This document shows positions 21,190 to 32,745 of a stretch of DNA of 64,000 nucleotides, piece after piece. Origin of the DNA: Muscardinus avellanarius (taxonomy: Eukaryota > Chordata > Mammalia > Rodentia > Gliridae); NCBI GenBank assembly GCA_963383645.1, contig OY726565.1, positions 37,802,124 to 37,866,123 on the forward strand, in the 5' to 3' direction. Positions within the stretch are counted from its first letter, which is position 1; every line of letters begins with the position of its first letter. The notes below the pieces were generated by a model that saw only the letters and a program-made list of their open reading frames with translations, did no database searches and was not told where the DNA came from. The translations under genes and the position numbers were made by a program.

Positions 21190-21385
21190 AATGTGGCACC
21201 GGTGTTTTAACCCAGGGGCGTTCTACCTCCGAGCTACACCCCCAGCCCAATTTTTTATACTTTATTTTGAAACAGGGTCTCACTAAGTTGCAGAGGGCCT
21301 CGCTAAGTAGCTGTGGCTGGCTGTGAACTTGCAATCCTCCTGTCTCAGCCTCCCATATACTGGGGTGTGCTCCACCACGCCTGGC
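21190..21385 (-). repeat. B1-dID SINE, group A
   Basis: ttttaacccaggggcgttct, ends ccaccacgcctggc. Confidence 0.9.
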
Positions 21386-21457
21386 TTTCCTTTTTCTTTT
21401 GAAACCCCAAACTCTCTTGGTGCTGCTTCTATTTTTCCTTTTAGATACAGAGAAGAA

Positions 21458-21690
21458 TTTTTATTTATTTATTTATTTATTTATTTTTGTGTGTATGTGT
21501 ATGGTACTGGGATTCCTGGAAGCCCTTCTACCTCCAGGTCTCGCGATATCGTCCAGCAGTCTCCTCCTTTTCTAAGGTCCCGCCCAGTGGGACCCAACCT
21601 GTCAAAAATAAAATAAGAAAATAAAATAAGAAAGGGCTGGGAGTGTTAACTCAGAGGTATGATGCCCCTGGGTCCAATCTCCAGTACCAA
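21458..21690. repeat. Chimera: (TTTA)n, group B ID end (-), 60-bp insert, ID unit (+)
   Basis: TTTA units to 21486, then gggattcctggaagcccttc (- strand SINE end, to 21540), about 60 bp of GC-rich sequence of unknown origin, then a + strand ID unit (21632-21688). Looks like a rearranged or doubly primed SINE insertion. Confidence 0.6.
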
Positions 21691-21728
21691 AAAAAAAAAA
21701 AAACAAAAAAAAACCAATACCATTTTCA

Positions 21729-21902
21729 GCCAGTCGCGGTGGAGCATGCCTATAAACCTAGTGTTTGGGAACCTGAGACAAGAGAACAGCAAGTTGGAGG
21801 CCAGTCTCGGCAACTTAGCAAGACCAGTTTCAAAAATAAAAAATAAATAGAGCTGGAGGTGCAGCTCAGTGGTGGAGTGCCCTTGGGTTCAACTCTGAGT
21901 AC
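21729..21902 (+). repeat. B1-dID SINE, group C
   Basis: gccagtcgcggtggagcatg; ID part gtgcagctcagtggtggagt keeps the ancestral 'agtggt' of free ID elements. Tail is GAGACA-rich. Confidence 0.88.
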
Positions 21903-22141
21903 GAGAGACAGAGACAGAGACACAGAGAAAATGCCATGTTACCCTTACCGTCACCCGGCCTATTAAACAAGGCTACTTCTACTTGAATTTCAAGGATTCA
22001 CTAGGTTTATTAAACAAAGAATCAGAGGAATATAGAGTTGGAGCAGATGAGGAATCATGTTTGGGCTTGGGGCACCCTCCAAGGAAGCTGGGATTGGGAA
22101 GGTCCTTTCTGAAGAAATCACTGGGATCTTCCTCCACCCCC

Positions 22142-22199
22142 TTTTTTGTACTAGGGATGAAATCCAGGGACATTCTACCTCTGAACTATACTCCGAACT

Positions 22200-22250
<51 letters not shown>

Positions 22251-22370
22251 CCTATCATCTATTTTTGTAAACAAGGTCTCACTAAATTGCTGAGGCTGGT
22301 CTTGAAGCTGTGATCCTCCTATCTCTGCCTCTCAAGTACTGGGATCATAGTTGTGCACCACCGCGCCTGT
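22142..22370 (-). repeat. B1-dID SINE, group C, with (ATCT)n in the linker
   Basis: ID end gggatgaaatccagggacat, 55 bp of ATCT units (22201-22255) in place of the linker, body ends caccaccgcgcctgt. Confidence 0.9.
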
Positions 22371-23181
22371 CTGGTATCTCATTTTTATCATCTAAGTGAA
22401 AAGCCTGGGAGAGGTGCACTGGTGAGAAAACAGGTGCCTAAAAAGGGAAGTGAGGAGGGCCAGAGGAAGCAATGGGGCTTTGGGGCAGGGTACCACATGC
22501 CACTCCCTCTTATCCAGCCTCCCGCCAGCCTGCCACGAGAGGCGCGGCACATCAGTGTCGTTGTTGGAAAGGCCCTGAGCCCTGGTCCCCTCCAGGCCCC
22601 ACAGGAGTCTTATTTTTTTTGCTTTTCTTTTCCCCAAGCCAAAAGAAAGACTGGTGGTGAGATTTAAAGGAAGTCTTTATATGCATGGCCTGGAAGCCCT
22701 CTCTGTACTTTATGGTTAACAAAACTGTAACTAGTGTTATATTTCAAAGTTAAGACACTCCATAAAACGCATGAGCACAATTCTACTATTTGATGTCACC
22801 ATGACGGAGTTTAACTGTGCTCTTTATTTACCATCTTAGACTCCTCCCTCAGTCCCCACCTGAGGAGGTAGAGAACTGAATCTGGATAATTCTTGGTAAA
22901 TTTAATATTATTTGATAATATTCAAAATGTATAACTTAGTCCTAGACCAAATCAAAATTCCTTTTCCTTTTCCTCCTGTCAACCTCTTTTCCATATTTCG
23001 AGGTATCACACAAACACTGGGCACTGGTGGTAGGGGTGGGAAGGAAGCTTGCTAACCCGATTAGCTTGGTAGAAAGCAGCAGGGACCCAGGTCACCCAGC
23101 CATGTGTGCATGGATGCTTGTAGCACTTTGAATTTCATTACATTGCATCAAGAAAAGTATATATAAAAAAGAGTGCAATTA
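22371..23181. other. Unique intronic stretch
   Basis: Nothing recognised. Confidence 0.5.
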
Positions 23182-23395
23182 AGCTGGGCGTGGTGGTGCA
23201 CGCTTGAAATCCCTGTGCTTGTGAGGCTGAGACAGGAGGATCGCACAGGTTCGAAGCCAGCCTTAGCTACTTAGTGAGGCTCTCAGGAACTCAGTAAGAC
23301 CCTGTTTCCAAATAAAGTATAAAATAGGTCTAGGAGTATAGCCTGGAGGTAGAAAGCCCTTGGGTTCCACCCCCAGTACCCCCCCACACACGAGT
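23182..23395 (+). repeat. B1-dID SINE, group D
   Basis: gctgggcgtggtggtgcacg, gtgaggctctcaggaactca, ID end gggttccacccccagtaccc. Confidence 0.94.
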
Positions 23396-24162
23396 GCAAT
23401 TGAATTTTTTTTAAAAAAGAGGACTTCGTTCAAAATGAAAAGATGGGGCTCCTTGTTAAAAATTAACTAAGCATCCAAGCCAGCAAGAGAAGATCCAAGC
23501 ATCTGGTCCTTGCAGTACATGCAGCCTTGACAGCCTACGCTGCCCGGGTTCAGTGTTGGCATCTCCCAACCTGGCTCCTGGTGAAAGTGGTGTCCACAGC
23601 TCTTTACATTGAAATGCCCCTGTCTTTCCTGTTCACTGACGTCACAGATTCCCTCAAGAGAAGTTGCATCTCCCATTCTGCCCTCAGTTTGGGTGGTCTA
23701 CCTTGATGCTGCCTGCCTCAACAACTCGCATCTTATCGTGCCAGCTGCCTCTCTGAGCCACCTTCCACCCTTGCTGGGGATGTAGTCATGCCTCTGTCTC
23801 CTCCATAGTGGGCATTGCACTCCATCACTTTCTTCCAGACGAGGCTTCTGAATTTTTTGTCTGCAGATCCCATGACACTGACTAGATCCGTGAGAATCCT
23901 ACCATCACGTAGCCATGGAATAGTGTCAGGATCTCTCACTGTAGAATCTTCAAACTTTGTGGAAATTTCTTCCTTATATTCTTGTCCCTCCTTCAGTTTT
24001 ACCTGAAAGAGAATGGGTGGGCAGACAGCATGGTTACTACATTATCCCCCCCCCTTTTTTCTTCTTCTCTCTTATTTCAGCCATTTCTAATTACCATAAG
24101 CTTAGGGACCCAGTGGGAAGGGGCAGAAACCATTGTCATCTCTCCCTGCTTAAATGCACTCA
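23396..24162. other. Unclassified stretch, possibly an old repeat
   Basis: The segment from about 23430 (caaaatgaaaagatggggct) looks like mammalian-wide middle-repetitive sequence I cannot name. Short frames on both strands (for example 23467-23676) contain no recognisable domain. Confidence 0.35.
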
Positions 24163-24384
24163 CTGGCCACGTGTAGTGGTACACGGCCACAACCCAGTAC
24201 TCCCCGGAGGCCTACAGAGGAGGAAGGAAGGTTTGAGGCCAGGCTTATCAATATTTTATCTTAAAATATTGATTATTTTAAATATTATTTTAAAATAAAA
24301 GCAAGGCTCTATTTTAAAATACAAAATTCTAAAGGTTTAGGTTGGAAGTAGAATGCCCCTGAGTTTAATCTTCATCACCAAACC
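24163..24384 (+). repeat. B1-dID SINE, group C, degenerate
   Basis: gccacgtgtagtggtacacg head; duplicated TTTTAAAATA in the linker; ID end gagtttaatcttcatcacca. Confidence 0.7.
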
Positions 24385-24407
24385 AACCAACCAACCAACC
24401 CCCAACT

Positions 24408-24449
<42 letters not shown>

Positions 24450-24456
24450 ACACACT
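24385..24456. repeat. (CCAA)n and (CA)n microsatellite
   Basis: Five CCAA units then about 20 CA units with one CT interruption. Confidence 0.95.
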
Positions 24457-24627
24457 AAATCTGGCCACACCATTTGCTGATATATTGTCTATGGTAACTT
24501 TTGTTCTATAGCTGCAGAGTTGAGTAGAAGCAGCAGAGCCATATGGCCAGCAAAACCCGAAATATTGCATCTCTGCCCACACATGCAAGCGCACGCATAT
24601 GTGTGTGTGCATGCACATGTGTACATG

Positions 24628-24835
24628 TGTGTTACTGGGGATTGAATCCAGGGGCGTCCTACCTCTGAGATACACTCCCAAAACTTTTTACCTTTTGTTT
24701 TGAAAAAGGGTCTCTTTCAATCTTAGTAGATTGTTGAGAATTTTGCTAAGTTGTTGAGGCTGGCCTTGAACTTGCAATCCTCCTGTCCCAGCCCCTTACG
24801 TACTGTGATTGCAGGCACGCACTACCACACCTGTC
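24628..24835 (-). repeat. B1-dID SINE, group C
   Basis: actggggattgaatccaggg, ends ctaccacacctgtc; preceded by a GTGTGCATGCA-type run. Confidence 0.88.
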
Positions 24836-25500
24836 AGTCTCTGCCTTTTTATAGCAGATGTTTGCCAGCCTCTGTGCTAGATGTTCACAGCTGAAAGTCA
24901 AGTGGCTTTGTCTCTGGTGCTAAGTATAAGGGGCTTATTTGATGACCTCCACAGTTAATATGCCACAGGCCAATGCTTCCTTCCTTCATACTATTTCCAC
25001 ATACATATGAAGGGTAGAGGGAGCATTCTGTTTTCACATACAGTGAGCACTATATCTTTGCATTATTGTTTCCATTTTATAGATGAGGAAATTGAGGGTT
25101 GACGAGGGGATTTATCCAGGATTCTAGAGTATGGGTCCCATAGGGTTAATGGCATGCATCTCCAGGAGTATCCAGACAGGAAAACAAATGCTGAGAATGA
25201 TGACATGGCATCCATTGTGGGGCTGGGAGGTGTTCTGAGGTGGGGTGGTTGCAGGGTGGAAAGGGTGGTGGCGAGGGGCCATTATTCCTTTGAAAACATT
25301 GTTCAGAAAGGTGGTTTCTCATTTTCTTCCATACTTCACGCCCACATACTGAGTCTGAAAGGTTTCTACTGTGGCGGGGTGCTTTAGATGAATTAAATTC
25401 TTAGTGCACCTTAATTAGTTCATTACAAAGTTCTCCAATTTAATGACTTTTGCCACTTTTTGCACTCTCATTGTAACTAAGTTCATGAAGATTGGTTGAT
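24836..25500. other. Unique stretch with a MIR relic
   Basis: Apart from the MIR core at about 25055, nothing recognised. Confidence 0.5.
25050..25125 (+). repeat. MIR fragment
   Basis: ttgtttccattttatagatg followed by aggaaattgagggttgac matches the MIR core (ccattttacagatgaggaaa). Confidence 0.7.
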
Positions 25501-25509
25501 TGATACAGA

Positions 25510-26108
25510 AATCAGCTATTTTTTGTTGGTACACAGTAACTATGCAGAATAGTGGGTTTCATGTGGCATGAAGATAACATAATTTGATCAGTCCTACTCC
25601 TCACCCAGTCCTCCTCCCTTCCTCTGATCCCATCCTGTGCTCTAATTCTCTCTCTCTCCTCTGCATTCATAATGTCCTTTTTTCCTTTTCTTTTCCCCTC
25701 TAGTTTCTACATGAGAAAAACATGATACTTGCCTGGTTCCATCCATTTTCCTGCAAGTGATATAATTTCATTGTTCTTAATGGTGGAATAATACTTCAGT
25801 GTCTGTGTGTCTACCACGTTTTCTTTATTTATTCTGTAGATGGGCACCTGGGCTGATTCCATAACTTGGCTACCGTATATTGTGCTATGATAAATGTGGG
25901 TATGCATGCATCTCTAAAATGCTGACTTGACTTCTTTTGTATAAATATCAAGTGTTATAGCAGGAGCATATGGTAGTTCTATTTTTAATTTTTTGAGGAA
26001 CCTCCATACTGATTTCCATAGTGGTTTTGTGCCAATTTACATTCTAACCAGCAGTATCTAAGTGTTCCTTTTTTTCTGTAGCCTCATCAGCATTTATTGC
26101 TATTTTTA
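25510..26108 (-). repeat. L1 3' UTR / ORF2-end fragment
   Basis: ggttccatccattttcctgc, tgatataatttcattgttct and atgggcacctgggctgattc are reverse complements of the L1 3' region also seen at 29.5 kb. No open frame remains. Confidence 0.8.
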
Positions 26109-26109
26109 T

Positions 26110-26331
26110 TCTTTTTTTTTTTTTTTTTTTTTTGCAGTATTGGGGATAGAACCCAGGGGCATTCTACCTCCAAGCGACATCTCCAGCCCTAGTTTTTAGT
26201 CTTTATTTTGAAACAGGGTCTCAGTGAGTTGCAAAGGGCCTCACTAAGTAGCTGAGGCTGACGGCGAACTGCGATCCTCCTGTCTCAGCCTCCCAAATGC
26301 TAGGATTACAAGCATATGCTACCACACCCGG
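26110..26331 (-). repeat. B1-dID SINE, group A
   Basis: Poly-T, gcagtattggggatagaacc, ends ctaccacacccggg. Confidence 0.92.
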
Positions 26332-26344
26332 GTTTTTGTTTTTG

Positions 26345-26755
26345 TTTTTAATCAGTACTGTGGATGGAACCCAGGGGCATTCTACCTCCGAGCTCCACTC
26401 CCAGTCCTATTTTTTATTTTTTATTTTAAAACAGGTCTTACTAGCCGGGCATGGTGGCGCACGCTTGTAATCCCCATGCTTGGGAGGTGGAGACAGGAGG
26501 ATCATGCAGGTTTGAAGCCAGCTGCGCTGGCTTAAGAGACCCTGTTTCCAAATTAAAAAAAGTATAAAATAGGTCTGGGTGTGTAGCCCAGAGGTAGAAG
26601 GGCTTCCAGGAACCCCAGTACCACCAAACAAACAAACAAACAAACAGGTCTCACTAAGTTGTAAAGGGCCTAAGCAGCTGAGCTGTGAATCACAATCCTC
26701 CTGTCTCAGCCTCCCAAATGCTGGGATTACAAGCATGCACCACCACGCCCAGCTC
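26345..26755 (-). repeat. B1-dID SINE, group A, split by a group B SINE
   Basis: Pieces 26345-26443 and 26643-26755; aacaggtct(t/c)a is duplicated at both sides of the insert. Confidence 0.92.
26444..26642 (+). repeat. B1-dID SINE, group B, nested
   Basis: agccgggcatggtggcgcac, gctggcttaagagaccctgt, cttccaggaaccccagtacc, (CAAA)n tail. Confidence 0.94.
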
Positions 26756-26942
26756 TAGTCTTTTTATTTTTGAAACAGCTGTGAAGGGCCTTGTAGGCTC
26801 TTATACTTTGATCTAATCTAAAGCAGGGGATGTTCATGGACAATTTGAGAAAATGGAAGTTAGAAGATCAAAACAGGTACAACCTGACTCCATACATTAC
26901 AACTAACTTCAAATTATCCTTTGATGTTAAGAAATTGTCTAG

Positions 26943-27096
26943 AAGCCAGGTATGGTGACATACACTTGTAGTACATCCCAGTACTTGGGAAGCCAAGACA
27001 GGAAGATTGCATTTTTGAGGACATCCCTCAACACACAGTGAGACTTTCATTAACCTAGTGAGATTCTATTTCAAAATAAAATAAGATAGGGCTGGG
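26943..27096 (+). repeat. B1-dID SINE, group C, truncated
   Basis: agccaggtatggtgacatac to ggctggga; most of the ID end is lost. Confidence 0.8.
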
Positions 27097-27884
27097 AATA
27101 AAGGAAAAAGAAAGACATTGTCTAGGGATTTGAAAGGAAAGGCCTTTGCAGAACACCTGAATATGGTTGTCATGTGGCAGGCAATTAGAACACATGAGGT
27201 CATCCTGGGCACACAGATGGGGTGCTCTGTGCAGTACCTCATTTTCCTCCCTCAGCATGAACAGTCATATAATCCAAACCCCCTTGCGCCTTTCTCTCAT
27301 GGAGGCTAACGTTGACCACTAATTGGGATTTGCCTCATGTTTCTTGAAAATGCAATAAAATTATTTCAGAATAAATTTAGTGGGGAAGGGAGATTTTGTG
27401 GAGGAGGGATGCTGATGATTGCTTTACAGGTACCATACCTCAGGCTCAGTGACAGGGATGTAGTACAAGAAGTTCCAGCTTCAAGTTGAAGGAATTGGGT
27501 TTGAATCTTGCTGCAGCCCTTCAGTCTCTGTGACCTGGAACTTCTTGGTAACCTGTTGCCCAGCAGGGCTGATACCTAGCTGGAGGGTAGTTGGGGAAAT
27601 TAGACCTATTTGCATCTTGTTGGCTTCCCACACTGCCAACACTTAGACGTTCAAGTCAGCGCCCACTTGTCCATCCACTTTCCAATCTCCAAAACCGTGT
27701 CGCTATCTCTTGTCTGCTATCACTTACACTCCTATTTTCTCTTGCTTCCATGTACTTTTAGTGTTTCAAAAAAGAGTAGAAATGAATGCAAGTATTTAGA
27801 GGACCATCTTTAACCCAAAGTGTTATGTGTTACTTTAATAAAAATTTTATTTTTTTAGTATTAGGAATTTCTCCAAATATTACT
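27097..27884. other. Unique stretch with a probable MIR relic
   Basis: aattgggtttgaatcttgct and ctctgtgacctggaacttct (27487-27550) resemble a MIR in - orientation. The rest is unrecognised. Confidence 0.45.
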
Positions 27885-28098
27885 TTCTTCTTCTTCTTCT
27901 TCTTCTTCTTCTTCTTCTTCTTCTTCTTCTTCTTCTTCTTCTTCTTCTTCTTCTTCTTCTTCTTCTTCTTCTTCTTCTTCTTCTTCTTCTTCTTCTTCTT
28001 CTTCTTCTTCTCCTTCTCCTTCTCCTCCTCCTCCTCCTCCTCCTCCTCCTCCTCTTCCTCCTCCTCCTCCTCCTCCACCTCCTTCTCCTTCTCCTTCT
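27885..28098. repeat. (TTC)42 followed by (TCC)n/(TTCTCC)n
   Basis: About 127 bp of uninterrupted TTC, then about 85 bp of TCC-rich repeat. It is the expanded A-tail of the - strand SINE that follows. The overlapping frames are low complexity. Confidence 0.97.
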
Positions 28099-28303
28099 TT
28101 TTTGTGGATCTGGGGATGGAACCCAGGGGCATTCAACCTCCGAGCTACACCCTCTGCCCTATTTTTTATTTTTTATTTTGAAACAGGGTCTCACTGAGTT
28201 GCAAAGGGCCTCACTAAGTATCTGAGGCTGTCCATGAACTGCGATCCTCCAGTCTCAGCCTCCCAAATGCTGGGATTACAAGGGTGCACCACCACGCCCG
28301 GCT
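28099..28303 (-). repeat. B1-dID SINE, group A
   Basis: ctggggatggaacccagggg, ends gcaccaccacgcccggc; near consensus. Confidence 0.94.
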
Positions 28304-28360
28304 ACTACTTGCTTCTGACATCTGTTAACTACAAACATAGGTGTTTCTTGATTCTATTTT

Positions 28361-28574
28361 TTTTTTCCCCTTCGGTGGTACTGGGGGTGGAACCCAGGGG
28401 CTTTTCTACCTCCGGGCTATACTCTCAGACTCAATTTATATTTTATTTGAAAACAGGGTTTCACTAAGTTGCTGAGAGCCTCACTAAGTAGCTGAGGCTG
28501 GCTTTGAACCTGTGTGATCCTCCTGTCTCAGCCTCCTAAGCGCTGGGATAACAAGCAGTGCCACCACGCCCAGC
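28361..28574 (-). repeat. B1-dID SINE, group D
   Basis: actgggggtggaacccaggg, gttgctgagagcctcactaa, ends ccaccacgcccagc. Confidence 0.93.
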
Positions 28575-29145
28575 TTCTTGATTCTATTTATATTTTCATT
28601 TATATTTTATTGGGAGCCATAAGTTCTATAAGCATATATTCTAAAATGTAAACTGTTATAAATTAAAATAACCAAATGTCTATAAATTGGCACTTCAATT
28701 ATATTAAAAGTCTTATCATTTTTTTCTGGTGGAGATTTTGGGGACAGCAATAATCATATAAGCAGGTATGAAAGTGCTATGTAATTAATAAAGAACAAAG
28801 TATGCAAAATTGCTGAGAAGGAGAAATGGCTCCTGTTGGGATAGATAGAGGAGATCTAAAGAGTGTAGCAGGGGAAGAGGCCATTTTAGGAAAGAAATTC
28901 ATGAGTAAAGATATAGAAACAAACTATATGAGACATAATTTGTAGCCAGTGAATTGACAAAAATGGTAAATGTAGGAGAAATATTGAAAGATAAGATTGG
29001 AAATAAAATTTTTCTGAAAATGGAGGCTCTTGAATATTGGGTTATGGCTGGCAGAAGAGAAAGTAAAGGGCCACTAGCTACAGAAGGCATTAGGGCAAAA
29101 CATTTAACCAACTGGGATTTTTAAAATCCTAGTCATCTTTTCATT
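28575..29145. other. Unique intronic stretch, AT-rich
   Basis: Nothing recognised. Confidence 0.5.
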
Positions 29146-29779
29146 ATTTTTAATTTTTTATTGGTACATTGTAGTTGTACATCCTAATGGGGTACAAGAT
29201 GGTAGAGGCATACATGCACACGGGACTCATTCAGCCCTTCCCCATTCCCACCCCATTCCCTCCCCCTCCCTCCTTCTCATGTTTGGCGTAGTGATTGACA
29301 CTGATATGTTTGTGAATGTACATTATATATGTTAGGGAATTTCTCTCTTCCTCCTCCCATCACCCCCAGTTAAGTCGCCTTATTTGTTCATTTATAGTTT
29401 CCCCTTCTTCATCTAGAGTTTCTCCTATGATTCTTTTTCTTCCTAGCTTCCGAATATTAGGGAAAACATCCAATTTTTTACTTTTTGTGATGACTAATCT
29501 CACTTAGCATAATGTTCTCCAGTTCCATCCATTTCCCTGCAAATGATATCATTTTGTTTTATTTATGGCTGAGTAAAATTCCATTGTGTACATATCCCAT
29601 AGTTTTGTAATCCATTCATCTGTTGATGGACATCTTGGCTGGTTCCATAGTTTGGCAATTGTGAATTGTGTGGCTATGAATGTAGATGCACATGCATTAG
29701 TTTGGTAGTTTGGTTTCCTTTCTTTTGGGTAGATACCCAGGAGTGGTATTGCTGGATCATATGGTAGGTTCATTCCCAT

Positions 29780-29998
29780 TCTTTTTTTTTGGGGGGGGGG
29801 GTGGCTGGGGATGGAACCCAGGGGCATTCGACCTCCGAACTACACCCTCTGCCCTATATTTTATTCTTTATTTTGAAAAAGGGTCTCACTGAGTTGCAGA
29901 GGGCCTCACTATGTAGCTGCGGTTGTCCGTGAACCACGATCCTCCGGTCTCAGCCTCCCAAATGCTGGGATTACAAGCGTGCGCCACCACGCCCGGCT
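29780..29998 (-). repeat. B1-dID SINE, group A, in L1
   Basis: Poly-T then poly-G, gggatggaacccaggggcat, ends gccaccacgcccggc; ttcattcccattctt / ttcagtcccattctt flank it as target duplication. Confidence 0.94.
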
Positions 29999-30221
29999 TC
30001 AGTCCCATTCTTCTGAGGATCCTCCATACTGTCTTCCAAAGTGGATGCACTAATTTGCAATCCCACTAACAAAGTGTTAGAGTTCCCACTTCTCCATGCC
30101 CTTTCCACTACTTTCCACTAATTGTTGTCTGTGTTTTTAACGGTTGCCATTATAATTGAAGTTAGGTGAAATCTCAGGGTAGTTTTGATTTGCATCTCTC
30201 TGATTGCTAATGATGTTGAAC

Positions 30222-30419
30222 TTTTTTTTTTTTTTGGTGATACTGGGGTTCCTGGAAACCCTTCTACTTCTGGGCTACATTCCCAGACCTAATTTTATAC
30301 TTTTTTAAATTTGGAAACGGGGTCTCTTAAGCCAGCACAGCTGGCTTCGAACCTGCGCGATCCTCCTGTCTCCGCCTCCCAAGCACGGGGAGTATAAGCG
30401 TGCGCCACCACGCCCGGCT
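30222..30419 (-). repeat. B1-dID SINE, group B, in L1
   Basis: ggggttcctggaaacccttc, cttaagccagcacagctggc, ends gccaccacgcccggc. Confidence 0.94.
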
Positions 30420-30799
30420 GATTTTAACATTTTTCATACATTTATTGGCCACTTGAATTTCTTCTTTTGTGAAGTATCTGGGTTTCTTGAATTATCTGTA
30501 TAATCTAGATATTAGTCCTTTATCGGAGAAATAGTTTGCAAAAATTTTCTCCCATTTTGTTGGCTCTGTGTTGAGGTTCTTGATAGTTTCCTTTGCTATA
30601 CAGAAGCTCTTCAGTTTAATGCAATCCCACGTATTGATTCCCCTTTTAATTTTCTGTTCCTTTGGGGTCTTGCTGAGAAGGTTTTTACTTGTGCCTATGT
30701 GTGGAAGTGTTGAACCTATGCCCCCTAAAAGGACCTGCATGACTCAGAGATTTTTATCAAAATGTTTGAAAGAGATCACCCTATATCTTTATTCATTCT

Positions 30800-30908
30800 T
30801 TTTTCTGATTTTTTATTGTATCTTATAATTACACATAATAGAGGGATATGTTGTGACATATCGACATATTTTGGTCATTTTCATTCCCAAGTACCTCCCC
30901 TTTCACAT
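30800..30908 (-). repeat. L1 3' end fragment (second)
   Basis: ttttttattgtatcttataa ttacacataatagag is an L1 3' terminus in reverse, about 110 bp, abutting the older L1. Confidence 0.6.
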
Positions 30909-30924
30909 TGTGTGTGTGTTTTGT

Positions 30925-31104
30925 GCATGGTACTAGGAATTGAACTCAGGGACATTCTACCTCTGAGCTGTACCCCCAGTCATATTTTATATTTTGTTTG
31001 GGAGAACGGCCTCTCACTAAGTTGCTGAGGCTGGCTGTGAACTTGTGATCCTCCATCTCAGCTTCCCAAGTACTAATTTATAGGCATGTGCCACCACTCC
31101 TGGT
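30925..31104 (-). repeat. B1-dID SINE, group C
   Basis: aggaattgaactcagggaca, ends gccaccactcctggt. Confidence 0.88.
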
Positions 31105-31139
31105 TAGTATTCTCATTTAATAAGATTTTTCTTTTTTTT

Positions 31140-31361
31140 TTCTTTTTTTCTTTTTTTTTTTGTGGTACTGGGGGTGGAACCCAGGGGCTTTCTACCTCCG
31201 GGCTATACTCACAGACCTATTTTGTATTTTATTTGGAAACAGGGTCTCACTAAGTTGCTGAGAGCCTCACTAAGTAGCTGAAGCTGGCTTCGAACCTGTG
31301 TGATCCTCATGTCTCAGCCTCCCAAGCGCAGGGATTACAAGCATGTGCCACCACGCCCGGC
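31140..31361 (-). repeat. B1-dID SINE, group D
   Basis: actgggggtggaacccaggg, ends ccaccacgcccggc. Confidence 0.94.
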
Positions 31362-31410
31362 CCATATGCTACTCTTAAGTATCAAATTGATAATAACTTA
31401 CTCTTACTAG

Positions 31411-31452
31411 GGGTGTGTGTGTGTGTGTATACTTGTTTGTTTGTTTGTTTGT
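31411..31452. repeat. (GT)n and (TTTG)n
   Basis: Short GT run then TTTG units forming the tail of the next SINE. Confidence 0.9.
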
Positions 31453-31637
31453 TTTGGTGATACTGGGGTTCCTGGAAACCCTTCTACCTCTGGGCTACAC
31501 TCCCAGATCTATTTTATACTTTTTTTTATTTGGAAACAGGGTCTCTTAAGCCAGCGTGGCTGGCTTCGAACCTGTGAGATCCTCCTGTCTCAGCCTCCCA
31601 AGTACTGGGATTACAAGCGTGCGCCACTATGCCCGGC
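31453..31637 (-). repeat. B1-dID SINE, group B
   Basis: ggggttcctggaaacccttc, taagccagcgtggctggctt, ends gccactatgcccggc. Confidence 0.94.
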
Positions 31638-32351
31638 TTTAAGATTGTTATTTTTTATTAAAGAAATAAGGCCTGACCTGACCTATTATTTTCTTGTTAA
31701 TTTTTTTTTTCTGGAAAACTTTTCTTGGTCTGCTGATATCATCCTTGAAGGATATTAAACAGAGCTTTATAAAATATTTCACCATAGTTTTAGGCTGGTG
31801 TAGAGTGATATTTTCTATTTTACCACAGTTATAGTGTTTTCTTTGGCCTTTTAATTACAATGTGACTGCAGCAACTCCAAGAAAATCCTCCTTTCTGATT
31901 TCTAACATTTTGTGGGATTATTTAAAGGGATTTTCAATTTGTCTGGATGCATCTGCTCTGTAAGATAAAAATACGGTGAATAAGCAAATAACCTGGTTGT
32001 TCTGAGGATTTAACAAATGTAAGTAATGAGAAGTGAAAAATCATGGCTAATATTGCTCTTGTTATATATATAGAATGAAGTAAACTAAAGAAAAATAAAA
32101 AGTTTCAGGGCAAATCTAGGAAAATTTGTGAACAGTACATGCTGTTAGAATGAATGATAATCTTATGAGAAATGTTTGACATTTCATGAGTCGGGATATT
32201 TATAAGCAGATTTAACCAAGTGATTAAGATACATACAAGAAATAATCTGGCATTGATAGAACATAAGCAAGTTGATTTGATTGATTTTGAGCATCCTGAA
32301 ATTCACTGATGAATTAAGTCAGGATATTCTATTTTGCCTTTGGTTTGGGGT
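31638..32351. other. Unique intronic stretch, AT-rich
   Basis: Nothing recognised. Confidence 0.5.
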
Positions 32352-32515
32352 ATTTTTTTTTTTTTTTTGGTACCCAGAGATGTTCTATCTATGAGCTAAA
32401 CCTCTAACCCTATTTTATTGTTTTACTTTGAAACAGGGTCTCATTAAGATGCTAAGGGTCTCACTAAGTTGCTGAGACTTCCCTCAGCCCTGGGATCCTC
32501 CTGTCTCAGCCTCTG
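32352..32515 (-). repeat. B1-dID SINE, group C, truncated
   Basis: Poly-T, tacccagagatgttctatct, body to tctcagcctctgtgtca; head lost. Confidence 0.82.
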
Positions 32516-32518
32516 TGT

Positions 32519-32745
32519 CATTTATTTATTTGTTTATTTGTTTATTTTTAGGAACTGGGGATTGAACCCAGATGCATTTTACTCCTGAGCTATACCCCAG
32601 CCCTATTTTATATTTTATTTTGAAACAGGGCCTCACTAAATTGTGTAGGGCCTCACAATTGCTGAGCCTGGCTACGAACGTGTGGTCCTTCTGTCTCAGC
32701 CTCCCAAGTACTGGGATTACAAATGTGCGTGCCACCACGCCCAGC
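32519..32745 (-). repeat. B1-dID SINE, groups A/C
   Basis: (TTTA/TTTG)n tail, ggattgaacccagatgcatt, ends gccaccacgcccagc. Confidence 0.9.

Larger units (their letters stand above)
29146..30778 (-). repeat. L1 fragment: ORF2 C-terminus and 3' UTR, cut by two SINEs
   Basis: Low-coordinate end is the reversed 3' end (ttattggtacattgtagttg). Upstream on the - strand, a short open piece at 30492-30740 reads WEKIFANYF and DKGLISRLY, the conserved L1 ORF2 C-terminal region. Stops elsewhere show it is dead. SINEs sit at 29780-29998 and 30222-30419. Confidence 0.88.

Noticed and set aside
20666..21210. Opposed 143- and 146-codon frames
   Set aside because: They overlap on opposite strands in GC-rich sequence, with no domain, splice context or start context; at most one could be real and neither shows evidence.
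27830..28136. Frames of poly-F/S on one strand and poly-K/E on the other
   Set aside because: Pure low-complexity translation of the TTC/TCC microsatellite.
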